Shown one piece after another: positions 1-8,189 of a stretch of DNA of 64,000 bases; the first letter of the stretch is position 1, and each line of letters begins with the position of its first letter. This DNA comes from Leifsonia sp. EB41 (GTDB lineage Bacteria > Actinomycetota > Actinomycetes > Actinomycetales > Microbacteriaceae): assembly GCF_041262565.1 (NCBI RefSeq), contig NZ_JBGCCJ010000001.1, forward strand, positions 992,001 through 1,056,000. The letters are read 5' to 3'. Below the pieces are notes generated by a model, which saw only the letters and a list, made by a program, of their open reading frames with translations, was not told where the DNA came from and made no database searches. The position numbers and the translations under genes were made by a program.

Positions 1-194
1 CGCTCGGCGAGGATGCCCGCGAGCCGGTCGAGCTGCTCGTCGTCGAGGTCGACGATGTTGACTCCCCAGGCGCTGCGCACCTCGATGTGGTTGGCGCCCA
101 GCGCCTGCAGGACCGCGATCTGCACCGCAGGGTCGGGGTCGATCTCGTCGCCGAAGCCGGATAGTGCCCAGGTGGGTCGGATTGTGTCAGTCAC
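1..194 (-). CDS. Sugar phosphate isomerase/epimerase-like protein, N-terminal part only
   Basis: The gene runs off the left edge; only the first 64 codons are visible. The start is GTG at 192-194 (VTDTIRPTWALSGFGDEID). The pattern of an early 'GFGDEI' strand followed by a helix and 'ANHIEVRSAWGVN' is that of xylose-isomerase-like TIM barrels (AP endonuclease 2 family), which act as sugar isomerases, epimerases or dehydratases. It lies 32 bp downstream of the sugar permease genes on the same strand, so it probably belongs to the same catabolic operon. The exact substrate cannot be read from this fragment; the nearby uxaC suggests uronate or a related acid sugar. Confidence 0.7.
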   Translation of the reverse strand, partial: MTDTIRPTWALSGFGDEIDPDPAVQIAVLQALGANHIEVRSAWGVNIVDLDDEQLDRLAGILAE

Positions 195-226
195 TCTCTC
201 TCACTTCACTTCTCTCGTCTTCTTCT

Positions 227-1135
227 TCACTTAACCCCGCCAGCGGTCAGCCCGCCGACGAGGTAGCGCTGGAACACCAGATACAAGGCCACGACCGGCA
301 CCGCACAGATCAGCGACGCCGCCATCATCTGCCCGTAGAGCGGCAGGGCTCCACCCTCCTGCGCCACGGTGAACACTTGGAGCGCGACGGCCGCCGTGCG
401 CGTGTCCGGGTTGGTCATCACCGAGGCGAACAGCACGTCGTTCCAGCCGAGCAGGAAGGCGAAGATCCCGGAGACGACCACGCCCGGCCAGCTCAGCGGC
501 AGCACGATCCGCGTCAGGATGCGCCACGACGACGCCCCGTCGATGCGTGCGGCCTCCTCCAGCTCGCGCGGCAGCCCGCGCAGGTAGGTCACCATGACCC
601 ACGTCGAGAACGGCAGCGCGAACGTCAGGTAGGTGACGAACAGCGACCACCTCGTGCCGATGATCGGGATGCCGAGAGCGCTCGACGCCGAGGAGAACAG
701 CACGAACACCGGCAGCAGCATGAGAGTGCCGGGGATCGACTGGAGCCCGAGCAGACTGCGCAGGAACGTCAGCCGGCCGCGGAACGCGAACCGCACCAGC
801 ACGTACGCGGTCGCGACCGCGAGGAACGCGCACACGATCGCGACGCCTCCGGCGACGATCACGCTGTTCATCAGCCCGTTGCCGAGCGCGACCGTCGACC
901 ACACCTTGACGTAGTTGTCGAGGTTGAACGAGCTCGGGAAGAACTCGCCGCTCGCGACGCCGATGTCGGAGTTCACCGACGACAGCAGCACGTACACGAT
1001 GGGCAACAGCGCGACGCAGAGCAGGATGGCGATGATGACCGCCTGCAACGGACGTGGCAGCAGCCGGTAGACGTCTCCCGTGCCGCGGCGGCGCGCAGTG
1101 CGAGCAGTGGAGGCGGTGGGGGCGGAGGCGGTCAT
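227..1135 (-). CDS. Carbohydrate ABC transporter permease (MalG-type)
   Basis: 302-residue inner-membrane permease of the CUT1 sugar-importer family. About six hydrophobic segments are visible, the first near residues 30-55. The cytoplasmic coupling helix carries the family EAA signature (EEAARIDGASSWRILTRIVLP, split here as EEAARIDGAS then a Gly-free turn and IVLP) near residue 205. The Ser/Ala/Thr-rich N-terminal tail before the first membrane segment is typical of actinobacterial members. Its ATG overlaps the stop of the upstream permease in an ATGA (1132-1135), so the two are translationally coupled. No ATPase gene is in the window; such importers often share one encoded elsewhere (family knowledge). 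Confidence 0.93.
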   Translation of the reverse strand: MTASAPTASTARTARRRGTGDVYRLLPRPLQAVIIAILLCVALLPIVYVLLSSVNSDIGVASGEFFPSSFNLDNYVKVWSTVALGNGLMNSVIVAGGVAIVCAFLAVATAYVLVRFAFRGRLTFLRSLLGLQSIPGTLMLLPVFVLFSSASSALGIPIIGTRWSLFVTYLTFALPFSTWVMVTYLRGLPRELEEAARIDGASSWRILTRIVLPLSWPGVVVSGIFAFLLGWNDVLFASVMTNPDTRTAAVALQVFTVAQEGGALPLYGQMMAASLICAVPVVALYLVFQRYLVGGLTAGGVK

Positions 1136-2121
1136 GCCGTCTTCTCCTTCCGGTCGTCGCCGGTGTCGAGCCGGACCGCTCTCAGGTAGATGAACAGCGG
1201 GATCAGGATGAGGATCAGCGAGAACACCGCCATCGCCGCGCTCAGCCCGAAGCGGAAGCTCTGGAAGCTGGTCACGTAGGTCAGCACCGGGAGGACGTTG
1301 ACGTCCGCGGGAGCCGGGACTCCGAAGAGCACGAACGGCAGCGTGAACCCGTTGATGTTGTGCAGCAGGGAGATGATCAGCGCCAGCGCGATCGGCCCGC
1401 GCAGGTGCGGCAGGATGACGGAGCGCAGCTTCGCCCACCAGCCGGCGCCGTCGAGCGCGGCGGCCTCGTGGACCTCGTTCTCGACCGACTGCAGACCGGC
1501 GAGCACCAGCAGGTAGAAGAACGGCCAGGACGACCAGATCTGCACGCCGACGAGCGTCCAGTAGCTGAGCGGCCCGTTGAGCCAGAGCCCGGTGTGGATG
1601 CCGAGGTTGCCGAGGACCGTGTCCACGATCCCGTGCGGCTGCAGCATGGTGTGCCAGAAGGTGCCGACGACGAAGCCGGGCAGCACGTACGGCACCAGGA
1701 ACAGCGAGCGCACCAGCGCCCGGCCCCGGAAAGCGTTCTGCGTCGCCAACGCCGCGGCGACACCGATCGGCAGGGTCACGACGGCCGCGATCACGGCGAA
1801 CGAGACGCTGATCCAGATGGACTGCAGCAGCGGGGTGGAGGTGATCGCCTCGATGTAGTTCCCGAGCCCGATGAACGGCGCGGAGACCCAGTCGCGCAGC
1901 GTGTACATGTCGAGGTCGAGCGTCGAGATGACGATCGCGAACACGAACGGGACGATGATGACCAGCAGCATGAGGATGCCGCCGGGCAGCAGCATCCAGA
2001 GCGGCCGGTTGCGCTGCTGCACGGTACGGCGGCCCCGGCGGGGCGCCCCGCCCGGCCGCGGAGGGGTCGCCTCCGCGGTCGGGCGGGCGGTCGCGGCCGG
2101 GGCCGCGGTGTCGGTGGACAT
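1132..2121 (-). CDS. Carbohydrate ABC transporter permease (MalF-type)
   Basis: 329-residue permease, partner of the next gene. A Pro/Arg-rich N-terminal tail of about 40 residues precedes the first membrane segment (LWMLLPGGILMLLVIIVPF region). The EAA loop is present near residue 225 as HEAAALDGAG. It starts at ATG 2119-2121, 13 bp after the stop of the binding-protein gene, which fits one operon in the order binding protein, MalF-type, MalG-type, isomerase-like gene. Substrate is inferred only from the neighbouring glucuronate isomerase gene and LacI regulator. Confidence 0.93.
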   Translation of the reverse strand: MSTDTAAPAATARPTAEATPPRPGGAPRRGRRTVQQRNRPLWMLLPGGILMLLVIIVPFVFAIVISTLDLDMYTLRDWVSAPFIGLGNYIEAITSTPLLQSIWISVSFAVIAAVVTLPIGVAAALATQNAFRGRALVRSLFLVPYVLPGFVVGTFWHTMLQPHGIVDTVLGNLGIHTGLWLNGPLSYWTLVGVQIWSSWPFFYLLVLAGLQSVENEVHEAAALDGAGWWAKLRSVILPHLRGPIALALIISLLHNINGFTLPFVLFGVPAPADVNVLPVLTYVTSFQSFRFGLSAAMAVFSLILILIPLFIYLRAVRLDTGDDRKEKTA

Positions 2122-2134
2122 GAGGATCGGCCCG

Positions 2135-3496
2135 TTACTTCTTGGCCTTGTCCAGCGAGCCCTGGGCCGTCGACTGCGCGGTCTTCAGCAGCCCGGACAG
2201 CTCGGAGCTGCTGACCGACCCGTTCGACAGGTTCGGGATCGACTGCACCACCACGTTGGTCAGCGCGAGCTGGGTGTCGCCCCAGGCGCCCGTGAACGGC
2301 GTCGCGACGGACTTGCCGATCGCGTCGACGATCGGCGCGATGATCGGCGTGGACTTCTGCAGGTCCGCGGCGGCCTGCGCGTTCGACGGCAGGTCGCCGA
2401 GGAGCTTGAACTCCTTGGTCTGCATGTCGGCGCGGGTCACCATGTTGATGTAGGCGAAGGCCAGGTCCTGGTTCTTCGAGTAGGAGGCGACCACGAGGTT
2501 GTCACCCGAGACGATGCTCGCCGCCGGCTTGCCGTTGGACGGGTTGGCGGTCTTGCCCGGCGTCACAGTCGGCATCAGCGCGTACGCGTACTTGCCGGCG
2601 ACGGCCGAGCTGTCCAGCGCCTCCATCGAGCTGGCCGACACCATCGGCAGGTAGGCGGCCTTGCCCGCCGCGAACGCCGCGACGGCCTGCGGGTTCTTCC
2701 AGCCGACCGCGGCCGGGTCGACGGCCTTCTGCTGGGTGAGCCAGCCGAAGTAGGTCTCGTAGGCCTTCTGCGTGATCGGGTCGTCGAGGCGCGCCTTGTT
2801 CGTCTTCAGGTCGAGGATGGGGTTGCCGCCCTGCTGGGACATCGCCCAGATGAACTTCCACGGGTCGTAGTTGTCGGCGTAGCCGACCGCGACGCCGTAC
2901 GTGTCGCCGGTGGTGAGCTTCTTGGCCTGGCTTGCGAAGTCGTCCCAGGTAGTGGCCGGCTTGTCGATGCCGGCGGCCTTCAGGAGGTCTTTGTTGTACG
3001 CCATGACGAACGGGCGCTGCGCGAGCGGCACCGCGATCTGGTTCTTGGCGTCCGGCCCGGACATGCCGAGCGACGCGGGGACGAAGCGGTCGCGGCCGCC
3101 GACCTTGGTCCAGTCGGCGTCGGTGAGCTTGACGAACGCGCCCGTCGCGAAGGCGGTGGGCGTGAACGTGGTGCCGAGGGCGTAGACGTCGGGGCCTTGC
3201 CCGGAGACGACCGAGGTCTGGATCTTGGTGAGCTCGTCGTTGGAGCTGGCGAAGGTGTCGAAGGCCAGGTTCGCCCCGGTCTCTTTCGTGAACTGGGCCT
3301 GGAGCTCCGAGAACCACTCCTTCTGCTGCTGCGGATAGAGCCCGCTCACCCCGGTGTAGACGGTGAGCGTGCGCCCTTTCCCGTCGACGGCCGTGGAGCT
3401 GGGGTTCGATCCGGCGCCGGAGGACGAGCATCCGGTCAGTGCGAGGCCGAGAACGGCCAGGCCGGCGACCGCGCCGAGCGCGAAACGTGATCTCAT
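2135..3496 (-). CDS. Sugar ABC transporter substrate-binding lipoprotein
   Basis: 453-residue extracellular solute-binding protein (family 1). The N-terminus is a lipoprotein signal: Arg-containing start, hydrophobic core, and lipobox LTGC with Cys23 as lipidation site, followed by a Ser/Gly/Asn linker. The body has the features of periplasmic-type sugar binders (for example 'GPDVYALGTTF', 'PVVMAYNKDLLKAAG'-like region written here as FVMAYNKDLLKAAG). Start ATG 3494-3496 has a strong ribosome site, AAAGGAG, about 8 nt upstream. A much longer reading frame continues upstream of this ATG but runs antisense through the LacI gene and is spurious. First gene of the importer operon; its promoter lies at 3574-3603 and overlaps a LacI-type operator. 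Confidence 0.95.
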   Translation of the reverse strand: MRSRFALGAVAGLAVLGLALTGCSSSGAGSNPSSTAVDGKGRTLTVYTGVSGLYPQQQKEWFSELQAQFTKETGANLAFDTFASSNDELTKIQTSVVSGQGPDVYALGTTFTPTAFATGAFVKLTDADWTKVGGRDRFVPASLGMSGPDAKNQIAVPLAQRPFVMAYNKDLLKAAGIDKPATTWDDFASQAKKLTTGDTYGVAVGYADNYDPWKFIWAMSQQGGNPILDLKTNKARLDDPITQKAYETYFGWLTQQKAVDPAAVGWKNPQAVAAFAAGKAAYLPMVSASSMEALDSSAVAGKYAYALMPTVTPGKTANPSNGKPAASIVSGDNLVVASYSKNQDLAFAYINMVTRADMQTKEFKLLGDLPSNAQAAADLQKSTPIIAPIVDAIGKSVATPFTGAWGDTQLALTNVVVQSIPNLSNGSVSSSELSGLLKTAQSTAQGSLDKAKK

Positions 3497-3573
3497 ACGT
3501 GACTCTCCTTTGAGGACGGTGATCTGGTGGATCGTGTCCCCCGGATGCGGTGCAGACCGGGGAACTTCCGCCG

Positions 3574-3637
3574 AGCCTAGGGAGTCCGGCAATCGTGCTG
3601 CAACCGATTGCCAAAAATTGCCATCGTGTGCTGTGAT
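3574..3637. promoter_or_regulatory. Divergent promoters sharing a LacI-type operator
   Basis: Leftward promoter for the importer operon: -35 TTGCAG (forward CTGCAA 3598-3603), 18 bp, -10 TAGGCT (forward AGCCTA 3574-3579). Rightward promoter for the LacI gene: -35 TTGCCA 3608-3613, 18 bp, -10 TGTGAT 3632-3637, then 6 nt to the ATG. Between them is a perfect inverted repeat GGCAATCG-N9-CGATTGCC (3588-3612), and the inner part TGCAACCGATTGCC (3599-3612) matches the LacI/CcpA-type consensus TGNAANCGNTNNCA at all but the last fixed position. One bound repressor would cover the -35 elements of both promoters. The boxes are read by eye; function is inference. Confidence 0.65.
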
Positions 3638-3643
3638 GGGCGC

Positions 3644-4699
3644 ATGAGCCCTCAGCTTCGCGGGTATCCCGACGGCACGGACCGCCCGGCCACCCTCGCC
3701 GACGTGGCCGCCGCCAGCGGCGTCGCCACCTCGACCGCCTCCCGAGCCCTCGCCAATCCGGGCCGCGTCAACGCGATCACGCGCGAACGGATCGAGCGCG
3801 CGGCCCGGGAGCTGAACTACATCCCGAATTCGCAGGCCAGGGCCCTCACCAGCGGCCGGACCCGGTGCATCGCCGTGCTGGTCTCCGACGTGACCAACCC
3901 GTTCTACTTCGGCATCATCCGGGGCACGCAGCAGCAGCTCAAGGCCGCCGGCTACACGCAGCTCCTGGTCGACACTGAGGAGTCCGACGAACTCGAGGAC
4001 GGGATGCTGCACAAGCTGCGCCCGTCGTTCGACGGCGCGATCCTCGCCGCCTCCCGCCTGACCGACCGGCGGCTGACGGCGCTCGCGGCCGAGGTGCCGA
4101 TCGTGGCGATCAACCGGCAGACCCGCGGCGTCGCCAACGTCTTCATCGACACCCCCAACGGCGTCGAACAGGCCGTCGGGCACCTGGCGTCGCTCGGGCA
4201 CAGCTCGATCGTCTACGCCTCGGGTCCGGAGACTTCGTGGTCGAACGAGCGACGGTGGCGCGCGCTCGTCCGCGCGGCCGAGCGCTACGACGTGGAGACC
4301 CTCCGGGTCGGCCCGTTCGCGCCGCGCCAGTACGCGGGGGCGGCGGCGGCCGACGCCGTCCTGCACGCCGGCGCGACGGCCTGCATCGCCTTCAACGACC
4401 TCCTGGCGATCGGGATGCTGGCCCGCTTCCGCGAGCGCGGCGTCGACGTGCCGGGCGACGTCTCGCTCGTCGGCTGCGACGACATCTTCGGAGCCGACTT
4501 CTGCAACCCGCCGCTGACCACCCTGACCGCCCCGATCGAGCAGGCCGGCCGCACCGCGGTCGCCATGCTGCTCGCCCGGCTGGACGAGAGCGCCGCCCCG
4601 GTCAGCAGGCAGGGAGCGACGCTCCCCACGCACCTCACGGTCCGGGCCTCCACTGGTCCCGCGCCCGCTTCGCACCCCTCGACGAAAGGACGCGGATGA
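3644..4699 (+). CDS. LacI family transcriptional regulator
   Basis: 351-residue repressor. Residues about 15-65 hold the LacI-type helix-turn-helix and hinge helix (TLADVAAASG, VATSTASRAL, ELNYIPNSQARAL); the rest is a periplasmic-binding-protein-like effector domain (IAVLVSDVTNPFYFGI, FNDLLAIGMLARFRE, SLVGCDDIFGADF). Start chosen at ATG 3644: the hexamer TGTGAT ends 6 nt before it and there is no ribosome site, so the message is probably leaderless. The stop overlaps the uxaC start as ATGA, so regulator and isomerase are co-translated. Probable repressor of the divergent sugar importer and of its own operon, released by a uronate or derived sugar; ligand is inference. Confidence 0.92.
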   Translation: MSPQLRGYPDGTDRPATLADVAAASGVATSTASRALANPGRVNAITRERIERAARELNYIPNSQARALTSGRTRCIAVLVSDVTNPFYFGIIRGTQQQLKAAGYTQLLVDTEESDELEDGMLHKLRPSFDGAILAASRLTDRRLTALAAEVPIVAINRQTRGVANVFIDTPNGVEQAVGHLASLGHSSIVYASGPETSWSNERRWRALVRAAERYDVETLRVGPFAPRQYAGAAAADAVLHAGATACIAFNDLLAIGMLARFRERGVDVPGDVSLVGCDDIFGADFCNPPLTTLTAPIEQAGRTAVAMLLARLDESAAPVSRQGATLPTHLTVRASTGPAPASHPSTKGRG

Positions 4700-6111
4700 C
4701 CGCGCTCGCCCCGCACCCCGACCGGCTCTTCCCCGCCGACCCCGCCGAGCGCGACCTGGCGAGGCGGCTGCACGCGGCCGTCGCGGACGCGCCGATCTAC
4801 TCCCCGCACGGCCACGTGCCGGCGGCGATGCTGGCCGACGACCAGCCCTTCCCCGACCCGGCGGCGCTGCTGATCACGCCCGACCACTACGTGACGCGGA
4901 TGCTGCACGCGGTGGGTGTTCCGCTCCACGACCTCGGGCTCGCGCGCGACGGCGTGCCGTCCCCCGCCTCCGGCCGCGCGATCTGGCGCACCCTCTGCGA
5001 GCACTGGGACGCCTTCCTCGGCACCCCGGTGCGGTTCTGGTTCGAGTCGGAGTTCAGCGAGGTGTTCGGGCTCACCGAGCAGCCGTCCGCGCAGAACGCC
5101 GACGCCCTCTACGACCAGCTCACTGCCACGCTGGCGACGCCGGAGTTCCGCCCGCGCGCCCTGTTCGACCGGTTCCGGATCGCGGTGCTCGCGACGACCG
5201 ACGACCCGGCCGACGACCTGGAGGCGCACGCGCGCCTCGCCGCCGACCCGACCTTCACGGGACGGGTGATACCGACCTTCCGCGCCGACCGGTACATGCA
5301 TCCGGACGAGTCCGGCTGGGCCGGCCGGCTCGACCGCCTGGCCGCCCGCGCCGACGTGGACACGTCGAGCTACGCGGGGCTGCTGGAGGCGCTCCGCGTC
5401 CGCCGCGCCGCGTTCGCCGCCGCGGGCGGCACCGCCACCGACACCGGCGTGATCGACACGGGCAGCGAACCGCTGGCGGAGGCGGAGGCCGCCCGCATCC
5501 ACCGCGCCGCCCTCGACGGCTCGATCACCGCCGCCGAGGCCATCGCCTATCGTCGCAACCTGCTCTACCGTCTTGCCGAGATGTCGGCGGAGGACGGCCT
5601 GGTCATGCAGCTCCACCCCGGCGTGCACCGGAACCACCACCGGCCGACGTTCGACGCGTACGGCCCCGACACCGGCCACGACCTGCCGGCGGTCACCTCC
5701 TTCACCGAGCCGCTCACGCCGATCCTGCGCGACTTCGGCACGAACCCGACCTTCCGGATCGTGCTGTTCACCGTGGACGAGACGACCTTCTCGCGCGAGA
5801 TCGCGCCGCTCGCCGGCTTCTACCCATCGGTCTACGCGGGCGCGCCGTGGTGGTTCCTCGACACCCCGGCGGCGATCCTCCGCTACCGCCGCGCGATCAC
5901 CGACAGCGCGGGCTTCAGCAAGACCAGCGGGTTCATCGACGACACCAGGGCGTTCTGCTCGATCCCCGCGCGGCACGACATGTCGCGCCGGGTGGACGCG
6001 TCCTTCCTGGCCTCCCTCGTCGTCACGCACCAGCTCGCCGAGGAGGACGCCTTCGCCCTGGCTCAGCGGCTGGTGGACGACATCCCGCGCACCACCTTCC
6101 GGCTGGGCTGA
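4696..6111 (+). CDS. uxaC: Glucuronate isomerase (uronate isomerase)
   Basis: 471 residues, the usual length for UxaC, which interconverts D-glucuronate/D-fructuronate and D-galacturonate/D-tagaturonate in the cytoplasm. Diagnostic features: an H-x-H metal motif near the N-terminus (YSPHGHVP), 'TTDDPADDLEAH' in the middle, 'SVYAGAPWWFLD' and 'GFIDDTRAFCSIPARHDMSRR' (read as two adjoining motifs, D-D-T-R and R-H-D) near the C-terminus. The ATG at 4696 overlaps the LacI stop. A longer upstream extension in this frame is antisense-like coding of the regulator and is rejected. This gene is the best guide to the function of the whole locus. Confidence 0.93.
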   Translation: MTALAPHPDRLFPADPAERDLARRLHAAVADAPIYSPHGHVPAAMLADDQPFPDPAALLITPDHYVTRMLHAVGVPLHDLGLARDGVPSPASGRAIWRTLCEHWDAFLGTPVRFWFESEFSEVFGLTEQPSAQNADALYDQLTATLATPEFRPRALFDRFRIAVLATTDDPADDLEAHARLAADPTFTGRVIPTFRADRYMHPDESGWAGRLDRLAARADVDTSSYAGLLEALRVRRAAFAAAGGTATDTGVIDTGSEPLAEAEAARIHRAALDGSITAAEAIAYRRNLLYRLAEMSAEDGLVMQLHPGVHRNHHRPTFDAYGPDTGHDLPAVTSFTEPLTPILRDFGTNPTFRIVLFTVDETTFSREIAPLAGFYPSVYAGAPWWFLDTPAAILRYRRAITDSAGFSKTSGFIDDTRAFCSIPARHDMSRRVDASFLASLVVTHQLAEEDAFALAQRLVDDIPRTTFRLG

Positions 6112-6189
6112 GAGGCTCGTCACACAACGATTCACAGCGTCGCTGGGCGGCTACGCTGGACGCAAACCATCTCAACGAAGGAGTCCTCC

Positions 6190-7650
6190 GTGCCCGAGAA
6201 CCACGCACCGGCCAACATCGGAGTCGTCGGTCTGGCTGTGATGGGGTCGAACCTGGCCCGCAACCTCGCGTCGCGCGAGGGCAACACCGTCGCCGTCTTC
6301 AACCGGACCTACGCCCGCACCGAGGAACTGGTGGACGCCCACCCGGAGGCCGGCTTCGTCTCCTCCGAGCAGATCGACGACTTCGTCGCGTCGCTCAGCA
6401 AGCCGCGCACCGCGATCATCATGGTCCAGGCCGGCCGGGGCACGGACGCCGTGATCGACCAGCTCGTCGAGCGGTTCGAGCCGGGCGACATCATCGTCGA
6501 CGGCGGCAACGCGAACTTCCACGACACCATCAAGCGCGAGAAGCGCATCGCGCCGACCGGCATCCACTTCGTCGGCGCAGGCATCTCCGGCGGCGAGGAG
6601 GGCGCCCTCAACGGCCCCTCGATCATGCCGGGGGGTTCGGCCGAGTCGTACGAGACCCTGGGCCCGATCCTCGCCTCCATCGCCGCGGTCGCCGAGGGCG
6701 AGCCGTGCGTGACCCACGTGGGCACCGACGGCGCCGGCCACTTCGTCAAAATGATACACAACGGCATCGAGTACGCCGACATGCAGCTCATCGCGGAGGC
6801 CTACGACCTCCTCCGCACGGTCGGCGGCCTGGAGCCCGCGCAGATCGCGGACGTGTTCTCCGAGTGGAACACGGGCTACCTCGAGTCGTACCTGATCGAG
6901 ATCACCGCCGAGGTGCTCCGCCAGGTGGACGCCGAGACCGGCAAGCCGTTCGTGGACATCGTCCTCGACCAGGCCGGCTCGAAGGGCACCGGCGTCTGGA
7001 CCGTGCAGAACGCGCTCGACCTGGGCATCCCGGTCGGCGGGATCGCGGAGGCCGTGTTCGCCCGCGCCGTGTCCTCCAAGCCCGCGCAGCGCGCCGCGGT
7101 GCAGGCGACCATCCAGTCGCGTCCCGACGTGCAGAAGGCCGCCGACGTGGCCGCGTTCGCCGACGACGTGTCGAAGGCGCTCTACGCATCGAAGGTCGTC
7201 GCGTATGCGCAGGGCTTCGACGCGATCATCGCCGGCGCCGAGAAGTACGGCTGGAACATCAACAAGGACAAGATCGCCAAGATCTGGCGCGGCGGCTGCA
7301 TCATCCGCGCCCAGTTCCTCAACCGCATCGCGGACGCCTACGACGAGAACCCCGACATCGCGACCCTGCTGGAGGCGCCGTACTTCGCCGACGCCGTCCG
7401 CGAGGGCGAGGCCGCCTGGCGCCGCATCGTCGCCACCGCGGCGCTCTCCGGCGTGCCGGTGCCCGGCTTCGGCGCGGCGCTGTCGTACTACGACTCGCTC
7501 GCCTCCACCCACCTCCCGGCCGCGCTCGTGCAGGGGCAGCGCGACTTCTTCGGCGCGCACACCTACAAGCGCGTCGACAAGGAGGGCGTCTTCCACACCC
7601 TGTGGTCCGCCGACCGCAGCGAGATCGAGACCGAGGGCTCCTCGCACTAG
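6190..7650 (+). CDS. gnd: 6-phosphogluconate dehydrogenase, decarboxylating
   Basis: 486 residues. Catalyses NADP-dependent oxidative decarboxylation of 6-phosphogluconate to ribulose 5-phosphate (pentose phosphate pathway). Rossmann motif GLAVMGSNLARN near residue 13; active-site stretch 'GAGHFVKMIHNGIEYADMQL' (Lys and Asn, residues about 183-200); C-terminal 'QAQRDFFGAHTY'-type ending present as QGQRDFFGAHTYKR, characteristic of the long (470 aa) dimeric class. Start is GTG 6190, supported by AAGGAG 9-10 nt upstream. It stands alone; its product ribose 5-phosphate feeds PRPP synthase, encoded 0.5 kb away on the other strand. A family-1 palindrome begins 8 bp after the stop and may act as its terminator. 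Confidence 0.96.
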   Translation: MPENHAPANIGVVGLAVMGSNLARNLASREGNTVAVFNRTYARTEELVDAHPEAGFVSSEQIDDFVASLSKPRTAIIMVQAGRGTDAVIDQLVERFEPGDIIVDGGNANFHDTIKREKRIAPTGIHFVGAGISGGEEGALNGPSIMPGGSAESYETLGPILASIAAVAEGEPCVTHVGTDGAGHFVKMIHNGIEYADMQLIAEAYDLLRTVGGLEPAQIADVFSEWNTGYLESYLIEITAEVLRQVDAETGKPFVDIVLDQAGSKGTGVWTVQNALDLGIPVGGIAEAVFARAVSSKPAQRAAVQATIQSRPDVQKAADVAAFADDVSKALYASKVVAYAQGFDAIIAGAEKYGWNINKDKIAKIWRGGCIIRAQFLNRIADAYDENPDIATLLEAPYFADAVREGEAAWRRIVATAALSGVPVPGFGAALSYYDSLASTHLPAALVQGQRDFFGAHTYKRVDKEGVFHTLWSADRSEIETEGSSH

Positions 7651-7658
7651 CCCCACCG

Positions 7659-7717
7659 CCGAAGGGCACGTCGTTGTCGCTTTCCGCGCTCGGAAGTGAC
7701 AACGACGTGCCCTTCGG
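7659..7717. repeat. Dispersed palindrome, family 1, copy a
   Basis: Perfect 20-bp arms at 7659-7678 and 7698-7717 (left arm CCGAAGGGCACGTCGTTGTC) around a 19-nt centre. The arm sequence recurs at 8113, 46853 and 61767. It lies just after gnd and upstream of the next small gene. No T-tract follows, so a standard intrinsic terminator is not evident. Confidence 0.8.
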
Positions 7718-7761
7718 TGTGTGTGTTGCGTTAGGGGGATGCGCGCTTCAGACTCGTAGAC

Positions 7762-8109
7762 GTGACGTTTGAGGAGCATCCGGAGCTGGCGGAGTACGAC
7801 CCGTCGGACCGTCCGCTGCGCGGGCGGAGGCGGACCATCGCGACGCGCGTGTTCGTGGTCGTTGCGCTCACGGCGCTGCTGCTGCCCGGGATCATGCTGA
7901 CGATCAGCATCCAGACCGACACCGCGAACTACACGTGCCAGGTCTACACCCAGCACTACCAGCCGGACGCGGTGAGCTCCTCCGCCCGCTTCGAGCTGTT
8001 CGCGCCTGCCGGCCCCGGCTGGCAGTGCTACGCACTGAACACCGAGGGCGACCCGACCTTCGTCGCGCCCCTCGGCCTCATCCCCTCCGCGCCGCACTCT
8101 CTCCCCTGA
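7762..8109 (+). CDS. Small membrane-anchored protein of unknown function
   Basis: 115 residues, not recognised. A basic stretch (LRGRRRTIATR) precedes one hydrophobic segment (about residues 30-48, VFVVVALTALLLPGIML), followed by a short outside domain with two cysteines (YTCQVY and WQCYAL) that could form a disulfide. Predicted topology is N-in with a 65-residue exterior tail. Start GTG 7762 has no ribosome site; CAGACT at 7749-7754 ends 7 nt before it, consistent with a leaderless message. It is bracketed by two family-1 palindromes. Function unknown. Confidence 0.65.
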   Translation: MTFEEHPELAEYDPSDRPLRGRRRTIATRVFVVVALTALLLPGIMLTISIQTDTANYTCQVYTQHYQPDAVSSSARFELFAPAGPGWQCYALNTEGDPTFVAPLGLIPSAPHSLP

Positions 8110-8112
8110 ACG

Positions 8113-8171
8113 CCGAAGGGCACGTTGTTGTCACTTTTCGGTGCGAAAAGTGACAACGACGTGCCCCTCGG
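8113..8171. repeat. Dispersed palindrome, family 1, copy b
   Basis: 28-bp arms 8113-8140 and 8144-8171 with two mismatches and a 3-nt loop, the longest hairpin of the family. Inner arm has GTCACTTTTCG paired with CGAAAAGTGAC. It lies between the 3' ends of two convergent genes (the small membrane protein and prs), where a bidirectional terminator would be expected. Confidence 0.8.
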
Positions 8172-8189
8172 GGAAGGCGGGAGGTGCGC

